From Asticcacaulis sp. (lineage in GTDB: Bacteria > Pseudomonadota > Alphaproteobacteria > Caulobacterales > Caulobacteraceae), in assembly GCF_020217185.1 (NCBI RefSeq), contig NZ_JAIWNX010000108.1, positions 1 through 10,000 of the forward strand: a stretch of 10,000 nucleotides of DNA. The letters are read 5' to 3'. Shown here in pieces: positions 1 through 6,924 of the stretch. Positions within the stretch are counted from its first letter, which is position 1, and each line of letters opens with the position of its first letter. The notes under the pieces are model-generated. The model worked only from the letters and a program-made list of their open reading frames with translations, was not told where the DNA came from and did not search any database. The translations under genes and the position numbers were made by a program.

Positions 1-1586
1 ACGCGGTACAGCGCATCAAGGACGTGAAGATGCTGCGCGCGCGGCAGTTTCCGGAAGACGCCGGACCGCTGGCCCATCCGGTGCGCCCGGCCGCCTATCT
101 GAAGATCGACAACTTCTACACCGCCACCATCTATGAGAAGGGGGCGGAAATCGTCGGCATGTTGAAGACGGTCGTCGGCGCGGACACCTATCGCCGTGCA
201 CTGGACCACTATTTCGATACGCACGACGGCACGGCGGCGACGCTGGAAGATTTCCTGAGAAGCTTCGAGGCCGTCACGGGGCAGGACTTTTCGCCCTGGC
301 TGAAATGGTACGTGCAGGCGGGGACGCCGACGCTCACCATCAAAGCCACCTATGACGCGGCGGCGCAGCGTCTGACCCTCAACGTGTCGCAGATAACGCC
401 CCCTACTCCGTCACAGGCGCACAAGGCCCCGGTGCCGATCCCGGTGCGGCTGGGCCTACTGTCCGAGGCCGGTGCGCCGCTGCGTTTTGTCCACGCGGGC
501 GAAAGCGTGACCGAGGCCCTGTTCCTGTTGACCGAAGCAAACACGCAATGGGTGCTGGAAGCGGTGACGCAAACGCCGGTGATCTCGGCCCTGCGTGGCT
601 TCTCCGCCCCGGTCAAGCTGACGCTGGACGAGCCGGAGGCGCACCGCTTTGCCCGCTTCCGCGGCGATCCCGACCCGTTCAACCGCTGGGAGGCGGCCCA
701 GAGCCTCGCCAAGGCCCTGATTCTCGATCCGCAAGGCGCGGCCGCCGCCTATGCCGAAGCCCTGCGCGCCACCCTGACCGATCCGACGCTGGATGCGGCG
801 TTCAAGGCGCTGATCAGCGGCCTGCCGACCGAGATGGACCTGGCCCAGAGCCTGACGCCGGTCGATCCGGCCTTCATCCATGCCCGGCGCAAGGCCTTCA
901 AGGCCGAGCTGGCGGCCGCGTTGAAAGCGGATGCCGAAGCCCTCTATGCGGCCCTGCCCTCTGAGCCAACCTTCAGCCCCGACGCCGCTTCGGCGGGCCG
1001 CCGCGCCCTGCGCAACGCCCTGCTTGACCTGATCGTCGCCGCCGATGCCCCTGCGGCGACCGCGCTTGCACAGACTCACTACCACAAGGCCAGCAATATG
1101 ACCGACCAGATGTCCGGTCTGTCGGCCCTGTCGCAGGTCCACGGCACCGCCTATCAGGACGCGCTGGACGACTTCTATGCGCGCTTTAAGTCCGAGCCTC
1201 TGGTGCTCGACAAATGGTTCGCGGTGCAGGCCGCCTGTGCCCATCCCGAAACCCTGACGCGCGTGCGTTACCTTGTCACGCACGCGGATTTTGACCGTAA
1301 GGTGCCCAACCGCTGGCGCTCCGTGGCGCAGGCCTTTGCCGCCAATAATCCGGCGATTTTCCACGACGTATCGGGTGAAGGCTACGCCTTTATCGCTGAC
1401 GAAATCCTCAGCGTGGACCGCTTCAACCCGATGACGGCGGCGCGCCTGATCGAAGCCTTTGGCGGCTTCAAACGCTATGCCGAGCCGCACCGGAGCCTGA
1501 TGCAGGCGGCGCTGGAGCGGATTGTCGCCACCGAGGGCCTGTCGAAAAACGTCGGCGAACTGGCTGGAAAGGCGCTGGCGGGGTAA
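1..1586 (+). CDS. pepN: Aminopeptidase N, C-terminal part (partial at left edge)
   Basis: This is the 3' part of an M1-family zinc aminopeptidase of the E. coli PepN type, a cytoplasmic enzyme that removes N-terminal residues from peptides. The first complete codon is at base 3, and about 527 residues are visible before the TAA stop; the family is about 870 residues long. The HEXXH-E zinc site lies upstream of the window. The conserved block just after it is present: RIKDVKMLRARQFPEDAGP, then HPVRP, then NFYTATIYEKGAE. The Tyr of YEKG (codon 132-134) corresponds by family knowledge to the transition-state-stabilising tyrosine. Next come a WYVQAGTP segment with an ISQITPPTPSQ beta-domain motif (the DUF3458 Ig-like domain), and then a long Ala-rich helical C-terminal domain ending in a short GKALAG tail. 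The GTG and ATG codons near bases 24-32 are internal, not starts. No frameshift is seen. The identification is secure. Confidence 0.96.
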   Translation, partial: AVQRIKDVKMLRARQFPEDAGPLAHPVRPAAYLKIDNFYTATIYEKGAEIVGMLKTVVGADTYRRALDHYFDTHDGTAATLEDFLRSFEAVTGQDFSPWLKWYVQAGTPTLTIKATYDAAAQRLTLNVSQITPPTPSQAHKAPVPIPVRLGLLSEAGAPLRFVHAGESVTEALFLLTEANTQWVLEAVTQTPVISALRGFSAPVKLTLDEPEAHRFARFRGDPDPFNRWEAAQSLAKALILDPQGAAAAYAEALRATLTDPTLDAAFKALISGLPTEMDLAQSLTPVDPAFIHARRKAFKAELAAALKADAEALYAALPSEPTFSPDAASAGRRALRNALLDLIVAADAPAATALAQTHYHKASNMTDQMSGLSALSQVHGTAYQDALDDFYARFKSEPLVLDKWFAVQAACAHPETLTRVRYLVTHADFDRKVPNRWRSVAQAFAANNPAIFHDVSGEGYAFIADEILSVDRFNPMTAARLIEAFGGFKRYAEPHRSLMQAALERIVATEGLSKNVGELAGKALAG

Positions 1587-1587
1587 G

Positions 1588-1607
1588 GGGGGCCGTCACA
1601 AGCCCCC
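1588..1607 (+). terminator. GC hairpin just after pepN (weak terminator candidate)
   Basis: One base after the pepN stop, GGGGGC (1588-1593) can pair with GCCCCC (1602-1607) around an 8-base loop. No T-run follows, so this is only a candidate 3'-end or RNA-stabilising hairpin. Confidence 0.3.
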
Positions 1608-1667
1608 GTTGGAAGATTGCCGTTCGCTTAACTTGTTGACAAACTTTAAGGTTTAAAACCTCCCTCA

Positions 1668-1687
1668 GAGGCCGCCCGCACGGCCTC
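1668..1687 (+). terminator. Hairpin between pepN and the response regulator gene
   Basis: GAGGCCG (1668-1674) and CGGCCTC (1681-1687) form a perfect 7-bp stem with a 6-base loop, followed by CGCTTTGG. The T tail is only three bases long. It could be the pepN terminator, or a hairpin in the 5' leader of the next gene, whose GTG start lies 30 bases downstream. The sequence alone does not decide between these. Confidence 0.35.
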
Positions 1688-1704
1688 CGCTTTGGTATGT
1701 GCGT

Positions 1705-1711
1705 AAGGGAG
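1705..1711 (+). promoter_or_regulatory. Shine-Dalgarno site that sets the response regulator start
   Basis: AAGGGAG lies six bases before a GTG at 1718 and is the best ribosome-binding match in the spacer. It argues for the GTG over the in-frame ATG at 1697, which has no purine-rich site at normal spacing. A GAGTC (GANTC) sequence at 1709-1713 overlaps its 3' end. Confidence 0.6.
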
Positions 1712-1717
1712 TCAAAA

Positions 1718-2275
1718 GTGGCGGGACTTGAGCGCGTGCGGTTCATGGTGGTGGATGACAACACCCACATGATCCACATTGTGAAAACGATTTTGCGCGG
1801 GTTCGGGGCCACTCATGTGTTTGAGGCGCGCGACGCCGGCGATGCGTTTCAGCGCCTGCGCAACGACGCCATCGACATCGTCATCGTCGATTTCATGATG
1901 GAAGTGCTGGACGGGGTCGAATTCGTCCACATGGTGCGCAATTCGTCGGACAGCCCCAATCGCTACGTGCCGATCATCATGCTGACGGCGCATTCGGAAC
2001 GCTCTCGCGTCACCGCCGCGCGCGATGCCGGGGTCAACGAATTCTGCGCCAAGCCTGTGACGGCTCTGGAACTGTACCGCAAGGTGGCCGCCGTCATCGA
2101 CAAGCCGCGCCCCTTCATCAAGACCGCCAGCTATTTCGGGCCGGATCGCCGCCGTCGTCAGGACTCCAAGTACCAAGGCAAGGAACGCCGCGAGGGCTGG
2201 AGCGAGGATCACAAGCCGCCGGTCAAGGACGCTGCACCGGCTGCGGACGAGAACGCAGCGGCAAAGGCGGATTGA
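1718..2275 (+). CDS. CheY-like response regulator with Arg-rich C-terminal tail
   Basis: This is a single receiver-domain protein of 185 residues from the GTG start, or 192 if the ATG at 1697 is used. The receiver motifs are complete: the acidic pair D13-D14 in FMVVDDN, the probable phospho-acceptor D58 in VIVDFMM, T90 in MLTAH, and K112-P113 in CAKPV. The receiver ends near residue 128. No DNA-binding, GGDEF, EAL or other output domain follows. Instead there is a charged tail holding FGPDRRRR (140-147) and GKERREG (154-160), then a Lys/Ala/Asp-rich disordered end. It therefore probably acts by protein-protein contact or as a phosphorelay intermediate, in the manner of CheY or DivK. It is not DivK itself, which is about 125 residues long and lacks this tail. 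It lies about 157 bases upstream of the PleC-type kinase gene on the same strand, so a partnership is possible but is only inferred from position. Receiver identity is certain; the cellular role is unknown. Confidence 0.9.
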   Translation: MAGLERVRFMVVDDNTHMIHIVKTILRGFGATHVFEARDAGDAFQRLRNDAIDIVIVDFMMEVLDGVEFVHMVRNSSDSPNRYVPIIMLTAHSERSRVTAARDAGVNEFCAKPVTALELYRKVAAVIDKPRPFIKTASYFGPDRRRRQDSKYQGKERREGWSEDHKPPVKDAAPAADENAAAKAD

Positions 2276-2342
2276 GGCGGAGGTTTTTTTGCCCACAGCG
2301 CAGTGAGGCCGTCCCCTTTTTAACGACCGCAAGACTCTCGAC

Positions 2343-2369
2343 AAAGGGTTAACGCGACGTTTACCCTTT
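2343..2369 (+). promoter_or_regulatory. 12-bp imperfect dyad with CtrA-like box upstream of pleC
   Basis: AAAGGGTTAACG (2343-2354) and CGTTTACCCTTT (2358-2369) are reverse complements at 11 of 12 positions around the 3-base spacer CGA. Inside the dyad, TTAAC-N6-TTTAC (2349-2364) differs by one base from the Caulobacter CtrA consensus TTAA-N7-TTAA(C). GANTC methylation sites flank it at 2333-2337 and 2381-2385. It lies 63 bases before the chosen pleC ATG, where a CtrA box over a -35 region would be expected. No clear -10 hexamer was found. Binding by CtrA is inferred; a repressor operator is the alternative. Confidence 0.5.
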
Positions 2370-2432
2370 CAGTTGTACCCGAATCAAATCCGGTCGCCGC
2401 CTGTCCTCCCCTTCCCGGATATCCTGACGCGC

Positions 2433-5027
2433 ATGAAGCTTTTCTCGCCACAGCCCAGCCGCAGCGGAGCCCCGGACGGCCCGCGCCCCCGGCTGGGTGG
2501 GGCTCAGGGTGGCGGATCGCTCAAATCCAGTCTGCTGACGCAGGTCAGCCCGCGTATGCCCCTGTGGATGCGTATCGGCGGGCTCAGCCTGGCGCTGGGC
2601 CTGATGCTGTTTGCGGCCATTTCTTCGGCACGTTTGCAAAACGACCTCTCATCCGGTCAGGCGGCGCGCGATGCCGCCGCCTATGGGCAGGCCCGGCTGA
2701 ACGCGCTCAGGGCCGACAAGGCCGTGTCCGTCGCCCGCGTCGCGATGGACGGGGCGCTATCGGCCTATCAGACACAGCCGGGGGCAGCCCAACATGCGGT
2801 GCAAAAGGCGCTTGAAGCCTCGGGCGGTGCCGTGGCCTCGCTGGCCCTCATTGATGCCGAAGGGCGCATCATCGCGCGCGCCGGTCAGGATGAAAACACC
2901 CTGCTGAGCGAGGCGGCCAGGGTCGAAGACAAGGGGTTTGCGGCTCTGGCGCTCGGGTCGCGCCTGACGCGTACCGCGCGTGCCTATCTGGTGCGCACGC
3001 CTGCTCCCGGTCGCGTGCGCGCCGTCGCGCGCCTCAACAATCCGCTGCGCGACGCCGAAAACACGCGCGACAACCAGATTGTGCTGATCAATGCCGCCGG
3101 CGACATCCTCAGCGCCTCGGACGAGCGGCTGACGGGACAGAATATCCGCAAGGCCCTGACCGTCACGCCGGAACAGATCCGCGACAATGCCAACAGCGCG
3201 CGCATCAGCGAAGGCACGCTGGAAGAAAAGGGCTTTGTCCGCATCGCCGCGGTGCGCGAGGGCGAAAATGGCCTGATCACGCTTTACATTGAACCGTCGG
3301 GCGGCGCGGCCAGCGGAAGCTGGCTGGGGACGGCCTCCCTGTTTATCGGGCCGCTGATCATCGGCGCGCTGTTTGGGCTGCTGCTGATTGTGCAGGGGCG
3401 GCGCAATTCCGAGACCGCGCGTCAGTACGAGGCCAAGGAGACGCGCTACCGGCTGGCCGTCGAAGCGGCGCGCTGCGGCATCTGGGAATGGGACCTCGAA
3501 AGCGATCAGGTCTTCATGTCCGAAGTCACCGGCGTCATGTTCGGCTGGGGCGGCAGCGGCGTGGCGACGACCAACGAAGTCCTGCTGCGTATCGCCCCCG
3601 AACACCGGGAAGCGGTGCGCAAGGCCCTGCTCAATGCGCGCGGCCACGGCGCGCTCGACGTGTCTTTCAGGGTGCCGGGTGATAATGGCCGCTCGATCTG
3701 GGTCGATGCGCGCGGTCAGGCGACGGGTCCGCGCGATCTGTCCGGCTTCAGCCGCCTGTCAGGGGTGGCACTGGATGTCACCGAGGAGCGCGCGGCGCAG
3801 TCCCGCGCCCAGCGTGCCGAAGCGCGCCTGACCGGGGCCATCAATTCGGTGTCGGACGCCTTCGTCCTGTGGGACCGCCGCGGTCGGCTGGTCATGTGGA
3901 ATGAGGTGTTTGGCCGCACCTTCAGCATCGACCCGCGCTTCCTCAAGGCGGGCACGTCGCGCGAACTGATCGAAAAGGTCATGGCCATCGCGATTCGCCG
4001 TCAGGAGCCGGTGATCGACGGCCGCGAAGGCGTGGTGGAAGCCGAACTGAACGACGGGCGCTGGATACAGATTTCCGAGAGCCGGACGCTGGAAGGCGGC
4101 ACGGTCGTCACCGGGGCCGACATCACCGCCATCAAGATTCAGGAGGAGATGAGCCGGCGCAACGAAGAACAGCTTCAGGCCATGGTCGATAAGCTGGAAC
4201 AAAGCCGTCGCATCCAGACCGACCTCGCTAAAAAGTACGAAATGGCCAAGATTCGCGCCGAACAGGCCAATCACGCCAAGTCGGAATTCCTGGCCAATAT
4301 GAGCCACGAACTGCGCACGCCGCTGAACGCCATCAACGGCTTCTCCGAGATCATGGCGGGCGAAATGTTCGGACCGCTGGGCCACGCGCGCTATAAGGAA
4401 TATGCGGGCGATATCCTCAGCTCCGGTCAGCACCTGCTGGCCCTGATCAACGACATTCTCGACATGTCGAAGATCGAGGCGGGCAAGATGACGCTGCGCT
4501 TTGAGCCCGTCTCGGTCGAAGAGGTGGTGGACGATACGCTGCGTCTGGTGCGGCAGCGGGCGGAAAAGGCGGGGCTCAAGATGCGCGTACACCTGCCGCA
4601 ACTGCCCGATATTCAGGCCGATTACCGCGCGTTGAAACAGATTCTGCTCAACATCCTGACCAACGCCATCAAGTTCACGCCGTCGGGCGGCACCATCACC
4701 GTGTCGGCGGTCCCGACCGACAGCTTCATGCACCTCTACGTCGCCGACACCGGCATCGGCATCGCCCCGAAGGACATGGAGCGTCTGGCCCGCCCGTTCG
4801 AGCAGATCGAAAACCAGTTCTCGCGCACCAAGGAAGGCACCGGCCTCGGCCTCGCCCTCACCAAGTCGCTGATCGAAATGCATTCAGGCCGTCTGGAGGT
4901 CGATTCCACCGTCGGTCAGGGCACCACGGTCAGCGTCATCCTGCCCCTGACCCAGACCAGCCCCGGCGCCAGCGCCGACGACACGCCGGATACCCCGGAC
5001 ACGTCGGGTCAGATCGCCGCGGCCTGA
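2433..5027 (+). CDS. pleC: PleC-type sensor histidine kinase/phosphatase
   Basis: This is an 864-residue membrane kinase. A Pro/Gly-rich cytoplasmic N-terminus leads to TM1 (about 46-66), a periplasmic domain of about 230 residues, TM2 (about 297-321), PAS1 (about 338-452), PAS2 (about 465-568) and a coiled-coil linker. The HisKA domain follows, with H625 in SHELRTPLNAINGFSEIM, then HATPase (about 730-838) with N744 (TNAIKF), D772 (DTGIGIAP) and a G2 box at 802-808 (GTGLGLA). A Thr/Asp/Pro-rich tail ends the protein. Two TMs, a periplasmic domain, two PAS domains and this exact H-box match Caulobacter PleC, the polar DivK/PleD kinase-phosphatase controlling stalk, pilus and motility development. 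T629, four residues after the histidine, is the position needed for phosphatase activity in such kinases. DivJ and PdhS-type relatives share the catalytic core but differ in their N-termini. ATG 2433 was chosen; an in-frame TTG at 2373 abuts the upstream dyad and lacks a ribosome site. The only ribosome-site hint for the ATG is a weak CGGAT. Confidence 0.88.
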   Translation: MKLFSPQPSRSGAPDGPRPRLGGAQGGGSLKSSLLTQVSPRMPLWMRIGGLSLALGLMLFAAISSARLQNDLSSGQAARDAAAYGQARLNALRADKAVSVARVAMDGALSAYQTQPGAAQHAVQKALEASGGAVASLALIDAEGRIIARAGQDENTLLSEAARVEDKGFAALALGSRLTRTARAYLVRTPAPGRVRAVARLNNPLRDAENTRDNQIVLINAAGDILSASDERLTGQNIRKALTVTPEQIRDNANSARISEGTLEEKGFVRIAAVREGENGLITLYIEPSGGAASGSWLGTASLFIGPLIIGALFGLLLIVQGRRNSETARQYEAKETRYRLAVEAARCGIWEWDLESDQVFMSEVTGVMFGWGGSGVATTNEVLLRIAPEHREAVRKALLNARGHGALDVSFRVPGDNGRSIWVDARGQATGPRDLSGFSRLSGVALDVTEERAAQSRAQRAEARLTGAINSVSDAFVLWDRRGRLVMWNEVFGRTFSIDPRFLKAGTSRELIEKVMAIAIRRQEPVIDGREGVVEAELNDGRWIQISESRTLEGGTVVTGADITAIKIQEEMSRRNEEQLQAMVDKLEQSRRIQTDLAKKYEMAKIRAEQANHAKSEFLANMSHELRTPLNAINGFSEIMAGEMFGPLGHARYKEYAGDILSSGQHLLALINDILDMSKIEAGKMTLRFEPVSVEEVVDDTLRLVRQRAEKAGLKMRVHLPQLPDIQADYRALKQILLNILTNAIKFTPSGGTITVSAVPTDSFMHLYVADTGIGIAPKDMERLARPFEQIENQFSRTKEGTGLGLALTKSLIEMHSGRLEVDSTVGQGTTVSVILPLTQTSPGASADDTPDTPDTSGQIAAA

Positions 5028-5028
5028 G

Positions 5029-5943
5029 ATGGATCGACGCACCCTGTGGGGCATAGGCTGCGGCATCATCGCCGGCGCGCTGTGGGGCCTTGTGTTTCTC
5101 ACCCCCGAACTGGCGGCGGGCTTTACACCGTTGCAACTGTCGGCCGGGCGCTATGTCGCCTATGGCCTGATCGCCGCGGCTCTGATCGCCCCACGCTGGA
5201 AACAGGTCTGCGCGCAGGTGGACGCCAGAGGCTGGCGCGCCCTGATCCGCCTCAGCCTGCTCGGCAATATCCTCTACTATGTCTGTCTGGCGCAGGCCGT
5301 GCAGTCGGGCGGTGTGGCCATGACGACGCTGATCATCGGTCTTTTACCGGTCAGCGTCGCCGTGCTGGGTCGCCACGACAACGGCTCGGTGCCGTTGCGG
5401 CGGCTGGCCCTGCCCCTGGCGCTCGGCATCGCCGGTATCGCCTGTACCGTCTGGGGCAGCGTGGGCGGCACGTCAGGGTCTCTATTCGGCATTGCCTGCG
5501 CCTTCGGGGCGCTGATCGCCTGGACGCTCTACGCCGTGGACAACAGCCGCTGGCTCAGTCGGCTGGATACGGTGTCGTCGCAGGACTGGAGCCTGCTGAC
5601 CGGTCTGGTCACCGGGGCACTGGCGCTCGTTCTGGCCGTGCCCGCCTTTCTCCTGTCGCCGGGCATACATTCGGGCGTTCAGTGGTGGGGCTTTGCCGGG
5701 CTGATGGCTGCGGTGGCGCTCTTGTGTTCGGTGATCGGCAATGCCTTCTGGAACCGCGCCAGCCGCCTGCTGCCCCTGACGCTGATGGGGCAGATGATCC
5801 TGTTCGAGACGCTGTTTGCCCTGCTCTACGGCTTCCTGTGGGAAGGCCGCTGGCCCCATCTGACGGAGATCATCGCCATCGCGCTTCTGTGCGCCAGCGT
5901 GCTGACCTGCGCCGCCGCTCACCGGCCACGCGGCTCAGCGTGA
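5029..5943 (+). CDS. EamA/DMT-family permease
   Basis: This is a 304-residue, very hydrophobic inner-membrane protein with about ten predicted TM helices arranged as two EamA repeats (roughly residues 8-135 and 148-295). The N-terminal GIIAGALWGLVFLTPELAAGF and the late motif GNAFWNRASRLLPLTLMGQ are typical of drug/metabolite transporter superfamily carriers. A glutamate-containing ILFETLFALLYGFLWEGRWP segment follows. The substrate cannot be told from sequence; related proteins export amino acids, metabolites or drugs. The ATG starts one base after the pleC stop (TGAGATG) with no strong ribosome site, so translation is probably coupled to pleC and the two genes share a transcript. Its last nine bases overlap the convergent gene on the other strand. 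Family assignment is firm; any link to PleC function is unproven. Confidence 0.88.
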   Translation: MDRRTLWGIGCGIIAGALWGLVFLTPELAAGFTPLQLSAGRYVAYGLIAAALIAPRWKQVCAQVDARGWRALIRLSLLGNILYYVCLAQAVQSGGVAMTTLIIGLLPVSVAVLGRHDNGSVPLRRLALPLALGIAGIACTVWGSVGGTSGSLFGIACAFGALIAWTLYAVDNSRWLSRLDTVSSQDWSLLTGLVTGALALVLAVPAFLLSPGIHSGVQWWGFAGLMAAVALLCSVIGNAFWNRASRLLPLTLMGQMILFETLFALLYGFLWEGRWPHLTEIIAIALLCASVLTCAAAHRPRGSA

Positions 5944-6483
5944 GGCCGAAGCCGCCGCGGCTTTCGCCTTTTCTTCCGCCTTGCGCACATCGGACAGGGC
6001 CTTGGAGCGTGCACGGAACGGCGTCTTGATCAGGGGCTCAGCGACCTTGGCCCGCTCATCGGGCGGCAACTGGATCAGCAGCGAAATGACCGCCGTTTCG
6101 ATCTTGTCCTTGGCCGAGGCCTCGGCGCGGCGCGCCTTGGTGATTTCGGCCTGAATGGCCACCGGGTCGGGCTTGGGTTGCAGCATCAGCTCCGCCGCCA
6201 ATTTGCGATAGGTGCGGCTCTGATCCATATCACCTTCCCCGGCCAGCGCCGCATCGGTCAGGATCTGACGCGCCTTTTCCTGATTGGCCGGGCTCAAACC
6301 TTCGATCATGTGCAGAAGCGCCGGAGACGCACGGTCCGGCCTGGGGCGGAAATGCTTGGACGCAATCACGCCCACACCGATCAGCGAGCCCAGCAAAAAC
6401 ACGTTGAGCGCCAGCGACACCCCCAGCCAGGTGCGGGCGGTGGGCCGCTTCTTCGAGGACGCAGGCGGAACGGTCTCAGGCAT
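5935..6483 (-). CDS. Periplasmic CnrX/Spy-like sensor protein (Metal_resist family)
   Basis: This 182-residue protein has a basic N-terminus (KKRPTAR), one TM helix (about 19-41) and an alpha-helical, charged domain predicted to face the periplasm. The pattern LSPANQEKARQIL (63-75), and later LPPDERAKV (139-147), resembles the repeated LTxxQ-type helices of the Spy/ZraP/CnrX-like 'periplasmic heavy metal sensor' proteins. The end is Ala/Lys-rich. The domain contains only two His (H44, H58) and no Cys, so metal binding is doubtful; it may sense envelope stress or another signal, or act as a chaperone. Its ATG overlaps the TAA of the upstream gene (TAATG), indicating translational coupling. Its partners are the putative anti-sigma protein and the ECF sigma factor upstream. 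The gene order is sigma, membrane protein, sensor, whereas the classical cnr locus runs Y-X-H. Family call is moderate; function is inferred from context. Confidence 0.72.
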   Translation of the reverse strand: MPETVPPASSKKRPTARTWLGVSLALNVFLLGSLIGVGVIASKHFRPRPDRASPALLHMIEGLSPANQEKARQILTDAALAGEGDMDQSRTYRKLAAELMLQPKPDPVAIQAEITKARRAEASAKDKIETAVISLLIQLPPDERAKVAEPLIKTPFRARSKALSDVRKAEEKAKAAAASASR

Positions 6484-6920
6484 TACCAGTTATCCACCTC
6501 AGCCAGACTGGCCGAAGCCAGCACCGCCTCGGCGCGCGCTTCGGACAGGGTCATCAGCCCGATATTAACACCGAAAATAATCCCCGCCGCACAGGCGGCC
6601 GCCAGACCGATACCGCCTGCCAGCCAGCGCCGACGACGCGGCCGCGCCACCACCGGGGCGGGACGCGCAGCGACCCCCGCCGGCATCATGCGAGCCAGAA
6701 CTTCCCATTGCAAGGCGACGGAAGGCTCGACCTCATCCGCCGACGACAGCCAGCTATCGAGCGTGCGCGCTTCGGCCAGTACGCGGCGGGCCACTTCCGG
6801 GTGCTGCTGCATGAACAACAGGGCGGCGGCGCGCTCGTCCTGCGGCCAGCGCTGGGGTTCGGCCCCATAGGCATCGACGATCGCTTCGAAGCGTTCGGAT
6901 GTGATCTGAATGTGCATCAT
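6483..6920 (-). CDS. Small single-TM protein, putative anti-sigma factor
   Basis: This protein has 145 residues, or 144 if the second of the two tandem ATG codons (6917) is used. The first ~98 residues are soluble and begin with ERFEAIVDAYGAEPQRWPQDERAAA, a pattern I recall from alphaproteobacterial hypothetical proteins. A basic RPRRRR stretch precedes one TM helix (about 99-123), followed by a ~22-residue tail. By the positive-inside rule the N-terminal domain is cytoplasmic and the tail periplasmic, as expected of a membrane anti-sigma factor. No HxxxCxxC zinc motif is present, so it is not a ZAS-type anti-sigma. It begins 12-15 bases after the sigma factor stop and overlaps the sensor gene by one base. 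The anti-sigma role is inferred from position and topology only. An alternative is a structural membrane partner of the sensor. Confidence 0.68.
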   Translation of the reverse strand: MMHIQITSERFEAIVDAYGAEPQRWPQDERAAALLFMQQHPEVARRVLAEARTLDSWLSSADEVEPSVALQWEVLARMMPAGVAARPAPVVARPRRRRWLAGGIGLAAACAAGIIFGVNIGLMTLSEARAEAVLASASLAEVDNW

Positions 6921-6924
6921 AACG

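Noticed and set aside
456..1490. 344-codon open frame on the minus strand inside pepN
   Set aside because: It is a shadow frame opposite conserved pepN, Arg/Gly/Gln-rich with no motifs. The minus-strand frame at 3759-4883 opposite pleC is rejected for the same reason.
1636..1664. TTGACA at 1636-1641 as a -35 element for the response regulator gene
   Set aside because: No -10-like hexamer lies 16-18 bases downstream (the sequence there is cytosine-rich). The nearby TTTAAA is only 10 bases away.
2284..2290. Run of seven T after the response regulator stop as an intrinsic terminator
   Set aside because: No GC-rich stem lies just before it. The only pairing, GGCAAA with TTTGCC, is weak and has a 22-base loop.
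2373..2432. TTG at 2373 as the pleC start (20 extra residues)
   Set aside because: It has no ribosome site, sits four bases after the regulatory dyad, and the extra residues show no feature. ATG 2433 is preferred, though its own ribosome site is weak.
6178..6870. Plus-strand frame across the sensor and anti-sigma genes
   Set aside because: The translation is Arg/Ala/Ser-rich and motif-free, and it crosses the junction of two well-supported minus-strand genes.
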